Shown piece by piece: positions 61,060-64,000 of a stretch of 64,000 bases of DNA. Position numbers and translations under genes: made by a program. The notes beneath the pieces are model-generated. The model had not been told where the DNA came from, did not search any database, and saw nothing but the letters and a program-made list of their open reading frames with translations. Position 1 is the stretch's first letter; every line of letters begins with the position of its first letter. The DNA is from Nocardia rhizosphaerihabitans (GTDB lineage Bacteria > Actinomycetota > Actinomycetes > Mycobacteriales > Mycobacteriaceae), in assembly GCF_014646295.1 (NCBI RefSeq), contig NZ_BMNE01000003.1, positions 429,965 through 493,964 of the forward strand, read 5' to 3'.

Positions 61060-62706
61060 GTGTCCGATCCGCAGACTATGCCCCAGGCATTCCAGCGCCA
61101 GGTGGCCAACCACCCTGATACCGTCGCGCTTCGCAGCTACGACGGTACGCAGAGCTACACATGGGCCCAGTTCGATGCCGAAGTACGCCGCATCGCCGGC
61201 GGATTGGCGGCCCTCGGACTCCGCCGAGGTGACGTGTTCGCGAGCCTGCTCACCAACCAGCCGGCGTTCAACCTCTCCGAGATGGCGGCCAACCACCTCG
61301 GCGCGACCACCTTCTCGATCTACAACACCTCCGCCCCCGACCAGATCAACTATCTGCTCGCCCATTCGGGCGCGAAGGTCCTCGTGACCGAGCAGCAGTA
61401 CATTGCCAAGTTGCAGGCGTCCGGGGCCGACATCGAGCACATCCTCGTGGTGGAGGACGGCGATCTGGACCGTCTCGAGCCCGCGCCGGATTTCGACTAC
61501 GAAGCCGCATGGAACGCGGTACTGCCCGACGACGTGCTGTGCATGATCTACACCTCCGGCACCACCGGCCCGCCGAAGGGCGTCGAGCACACCCACAGCG
61601 GTGTGCTGGCGATGGCCGCTGCGGTCACGAGCGCTTTCCCGATCGAAAGCGGTGACCAGGTGATTTCGTACCTGCCGTCGGCGCACGCCGCCGACCGATG
61701 TGTCACCTACTACTTCGGCGTCGCCAACGGCGCGCAGTTGACCACCCTCAACGATCTCACCAAGCTGCCACAGACGCTGGCGGAGGTGCGGCCGTCGGTG
61801 TTCTCCGCCGTTCCACGGGTGTGGGAGAAGCTCAAGGCCGGCGTCGAATTGCAGCTCGCGGACAACGATCAACTGCGGGCCGGATTCGAGGCCGAAGTTC
61901 CGCAGGTGATCGACGCGATCCGCGCCAAGCTCGGACTCGACCAGGTGCGCTGGGCGATGACCGGTGCGGCGCCCTGCCCGCTGGGTGTCTTCAACTTCCT
62001 GCGGAAGCTGCGCATTCCGGTCACCGACATCTGGGGCATGTCCGAAATCGGCCTGGCCACCGCCGCGCCGCCGGAACTCGCCAAGCCCGGCACCATCGGC
62101 ACCCTGCTGCCCGGCTACGAAGGCACGGTGCTCGAGGACGGTGAGCTGCTGATCCGCGCTCCGTTCACCATGAAGGGCTACCGCAACGATCCGGTACAGA
62201 CCGCCGAGGCCAAGGATGCCGACGGGTGGGTGCACACCGGCGATGTGGTGACCGTGGACGACGAGGGCTACTACACCATCGTCGACCGCAAGAAGGAACT
62301 CATCATCAACGCGGGCGGCAAGAACATGTCGCCCAGCAACATCGAGAACGCCATCTCCACCTCGTCGATGCTCATCGACAAGGTGATCGCGATCGGTGAC
62401 GGACGGCCGTACAACGTCGCGCTCATCACCCTCGACGGTGCCGCCGTGCCGGCCTTCGCGGAGAAGTTCGGTCTCGAACCCGATCCGGCGGTGCTGGCCA
62501 AGGACGCCCGCGTGCTAGCGGCCATCCAGGAAGGCGTGGACGAGGGCAACCGCAAACTCGCCCGAGTGGAGCAGATCAAGAAGTTCGCGCTGCTTCCGGA
62601 CGTGTGGAGCGAGGGCAGCGACGAGCTGACCCCGACCGGCAAGTTGCGGCGCAAGCCCATCAACGCCAAGTACGCCGACGAGATCGAAGGGTTGTACGCC
62701 GAATGA
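61060..62706 (+). CDS. Long-chain-type acyl-CoA synthetase (FadD, AMP-forming)
   Basis: A 548-residue ANL ligase of the long-chain (FAA1/FadD11-FadD15-like) group. It has the P-loop IYTSGTTGPPKGVEHTH near residue 165, YLPSAHAADRCV near 207, WGMSEIGLATAA near 325, HTGDVVTVDDEGYYTIVDRK near 395 and the catalytic lysine in TPTGKLRRKPINAKY near 530. GTG start 61060 with AGGAG upstream. It would activate the acid produced by the hydrolases or ADH/ALDH. Overlaps the APH-like kinase by 4 nt. Confidence 0.92.
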   Translation: MSDPQTMPQAFQRQVANHPDTVALRSYDGTQSYTWAQFDAEVRRIAGGLAALGLRRGDVFASLLTNQPAFNLSEMAANHLGATTFSIYNTSAPDQINYLLAHSGAKVLVTEQQYIAKLQASGADIEHILVVEDGDLDRLEPAPDFDYEAAWNAVLPDDVLCMIYTSGTTGPPKGVEHTHSGVLAMAAAVTSAFPIESGDQVISYLPSAHAADRCVTYYFGVANGAQLTTLNDLTKLPQTLAEVRPSVFSAVPRVWEKLKAGVELQLADNDQLRAGFEAEVPQVIDAIRAKLGLDQVRWAMTGAAPCPLGVFNFLRKLRIPVTDIWGMSEIGLATAAPPELAKPGTIGTLLPGYEGTVLEDGELLIRAPFTMKGYRNDPVQTAEAKDADGWVHTGDVVTVDDEGYYTIVDRKKELIINAGGKNMSPSNIENAISTSSMLIDKVIAIGDGRPYNVALITLDGAAVPAFAEKFGLEPDPAVLAKDARVLAAIQEGVDEGNRKLARVEQIKKFALLPDVWSEGSDELTPTGKLRRKPINAKYADEIEGLYAE

Positions 62707-63767
62707 CGGGATCCATCGACACGAGATCCGCAGCCTCCGAATGGCAGGCCATCGACATCGACGCCGTGGGTGCTTGGATGGACTCCGAGGGTCTGGCGCC
62801 CGGCGAGATCACCGGTGTCGCGCCGATCGGCGGCGGCACCCAGAACATCATGCTGCGGTTCACCCGAGGTGGCCGCGACTATGTGCTGCGCCGTCCGCCG
62901 AAACATCCGCGCCCGGTCAGCAACAATGTCTTGCGTCGTGAGGCGCGGCTGCTCGCAGCGCTGGGTGAGACCGATGTGCGCGCACCGCGCGTCGTCGCGG
63001 TGTCGGCAGACGAGACGGTGCTGCCTGGTCTGGCGTTCTACCTCATGGACCCGGTCGACGGGTTCAACCCCGGCACAGATCTTCCCGATCTGCATACCGG
63101 GGACGCGGCGGTTCGCCACGCGATGTCGCTGTCAGCCGTCGAGGGTATCGCCCGGCTGGGGGCGCTCGATCACACCGCGCTCGGGCTGGCCGATTTCGGC
63201 AAGCCCGAGGGCTTCCTGGAGCGGCAGGTACAGCGTTGGCTTCGCGAACTCGACGGCTACCGCGCCAATGAGGGCTACATCGGGCCGAACATTCCGGAAT
63301 TGGATCGAGTGTCGTCCTGGCTCGAGGCCAACCGCCCCGCGCAGTGGCGGCCGGGCATCATGCACGGAGACTGCCACCTCGCGAACATGATGTTCCGGTT
63401 CGACGGTCCGCAGCTGGCGGCGATGGTGGATTGGGAGATGTCGACCATCGGTGACCCGTTGCTCGACCTCGGCTGGCAGATCGCCACCAGCCCGGCCGGT
63501 GCCGCCGGTGCCGCTGTCACTCCGAAACTGGCTGCGGCGGGCGGACTTCCGACCGCGTCGGAGATGATCGAGCACTATGCCCGCTTCTCCGACCGCGATC
63601 TGAGTTCGATCACCTGGTATACGGTGCTCGCCGGGTTCAAGCTCGGCATCATCCTCGAGGGCACCTACGCGCGTGCCATCGCGGGGAAGGCGCCCAAGGC
63701 CACCGGCGATCATCTGCACGGGATCACTCTGCAGCTGTTCGCCGATGCGGCGGCGCTGATCGACTAG
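62703..63767 (+). CDS. APH/ACAD10-like kinase (hydroxyacyl-CoA kinase candidate)
   Basis: A 354-residue APH-fold kinase close in pattern to the kinase domain of ACAD10/11. The nucleotide loop GGGTQNIMLRF is near residue 42, the Lys-type position in YVLRRPPKHPRP near 60, the catalytic loop GIMHGDCHLANMMF near 218, and the metal Asp in AMVDWEMSTIGDPLLDLGW near 242. All kinase motifs are present, unlike the disrupted paralogue at 25330. Coupling to an acyl-CoA ligase suggests that the substrate is the CoA thioester, e.g. a 4-hydroxyacyl-CoA. Followed by a strong terminator. Confidence 0.87.
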   Translation: MTGSIDTRSAASEWQAIDIDAVGAWMDSEGLAPGEITGVAPIGGGTQNIMLRFTRGGRDYVLRRPPKHPRPVSNNVLRREARLLAALGETDVRAPRVVAVSADETVLPGLAFYLMDPVDGFNPGTDLPDLHTGDAAVRHAMSLSAVEGIARLGALDHTALGLADFGKPEGFLERQVQRWLRELDGYRANEGYIGPNIPELDRVSSWLEANRPAQWRPGIMHGDCHLANMMFRFDGPQLAAMVDWEMSTIGDPLLDLGWQIATSPAGAAGAAVTPKLAAAGGLPTASEMIEHYARFSDRDLSSITWYTVLAGFKLGIILEGTYARAIAGKAPKATGDHLHGITLQLFADAAALID

Positions 63768-63794
63768 ATCGGCTACCGCGGTTCGCGCGGACAA

Positions 63795-63832
63795 CGAATT
63801 CGGCCGGTGCCTGTAGGCACCGGCCGAATTCG
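63795..63832. terminator. Bidirectional intrinsic terminator
   Basis: Perfect 17-bp arms CGAATTCGGCCGGTGCC and GGCACCGGCCGAATTCG around TGTA, followed by CTTGTTTC, between the convergent kinase and reductase genes. Confidence 0.88.
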
Positions 63833-63849
63833 CTTGTTTCGATGTCCGC

Positions 63850-64000
63850 TCAGCGACCGGCGGTGCGAACCAGATCGACCGCCGTGGTGATCTTGACGCG
63901 GGGCCGTCCCGCAGCCTCGCCCGCCGCGCGTTCGGCGGCATCGATCGCCGTCCAGCCGTCGCGGTCGACGACCTCGGGCTGACGTTCGCGGACCAGCGCC
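63850..64000 (-). CDS. 3' end of an FprA-like ferredoxin/NADP+ reductase (partial)
   Basis: The last 49 codons of a minus-strand gene cut by the window end. The sequence ALVRERQPEVVDRDGW, then AIDAAERAAGEAAGRPRVKI, ending LVRTAGR, matches the conserved C terminus of FprA-type FAD-dependent NADPH-ferredoxin reductases. Stop TGA at 63852-63850. The body of the protein is outside the window, so the assignment rests on this tail only. Confidence 0.65.
   Translation of the reverse strand, partial: ALVRERQPEVVDRDGWTAIDAAERAAGEAAGRPRVKITTAVDLVRTAGR

Noticed and set aside
56854..63767. Aminoglycoside resistance genes
   Set aside because: The kinases have the APH fold, but their operon context (FadD, LLM oxidoreductase, shared lipid operator) and ACAD10-like pattern argue for a metabolic kinase.
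1..64000. tRNA, rRNA, CRISPR, transposon or phage genes
   Set aside because: No direct-repeat arrays, transposase-like or integrase-like proteins, or tRNA-like structures were noticed on either strand.

Overview
The window is high-GC DNA (start codons ATG, GTG and apparently TTG, ATGA/GTGA overlaps everywhere, long antisense shadow ORFs). It carries a complete YrbE/Mce lipid importer, many FadE/FadD/FadA/FadB genes and an F420-type luciferase-like oxidoreductase. Together these point to a Mycobacteriales actinomycete of the Nocardia/Rhodococcus type. No rRNA, tRNA, CRISPR array, insertion sequence or phage gene was seen. Almost everything serves import and CoA-linked catabolism of lipids or alicyclic/steroid-like acids.

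Layout. 0-5 kb: an acyl-CoA ligase divergent from an SDR, then an AcoR-like GAF/AAA/Fis regulator with a perfect 32-bp inverted repeat over its promoter. 5-10 kb (minus): ADP-forming acyl-CoA synthetase, a thiolase-like/crotonase fusion protein and a TetR regulator. 10.3-15.5 kb (plus): acyl-CoA ligase, three SDRs and a thiolase, a beta-oxidation cassette. 15.5-18.3 kb (minus): a DUF35 protein with two thiolase-like proteins lacking the nucleophilic Cys. 18.4-26.2 kb (plus): a FadE pair, another FadE, an SDR, a hotdog pair, a thioesterase and a MaoC hydratase. The DUF35/thiolase-like set plus FadE pair plus hotdog pair resembles the steroid side-chain (igr) module. The run ends in a FadE + APH-like kinase couple in which both genes have lost internal segments. 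26.2-31.8 kb (minus): fadA-fadB-fadE-fadE. 32-34.6 kb: aldehyde and alcohol dehydrogenases.

34.8-41.4 kb: TetR, a small membrane protein, a second fadA-fadB pair, a secreted lipase and a TetR. 41.5-51.4 kb (minus): yrbEAB-mceABCDEF, one Mce-associated protein and a DUF445 membrane protein. Divergent from it: a remnant of an alcohol dehydrogenase, an intact alcohol dehydrogenase and an aldehyde dehydrogenase. 54-64 kb: HSL-type hydrolase, two TetR regulators, APH-like kinase + luciferase-like oxidoreductase, crotonase, alpha/beta hydrolase, acyl-CoA ligase + APH-like kinase, and the 3' end of an FprA-like reductase.

Two cis-regulatory patterns organise the window. In the right half, seven copies of an 18-bp operator (TGACCGTACGGNCGGTCA) sit before fadAB-2, the divergent mce and ADH/ALDH operons, the HSL hydrolase, a TetR gene, the kinase/oxidoreductase operon, the crotonase/hydrolase pair and the ligase/kinase operon. 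This suggests one repressor, probably the TetR at 55.4 kb, for import plus oxidation of one substrate class. In the left half, a TGT-N11-ACA motif (TGTnnCGnnnTGGGACA) occurs in pairs exactly 52 bp apart at two divergent promoters and singly at two more. The AcoR-like protein is a candidate binder. Functions are assigned by motif and family recognition from sequence alone; substrates are inference.
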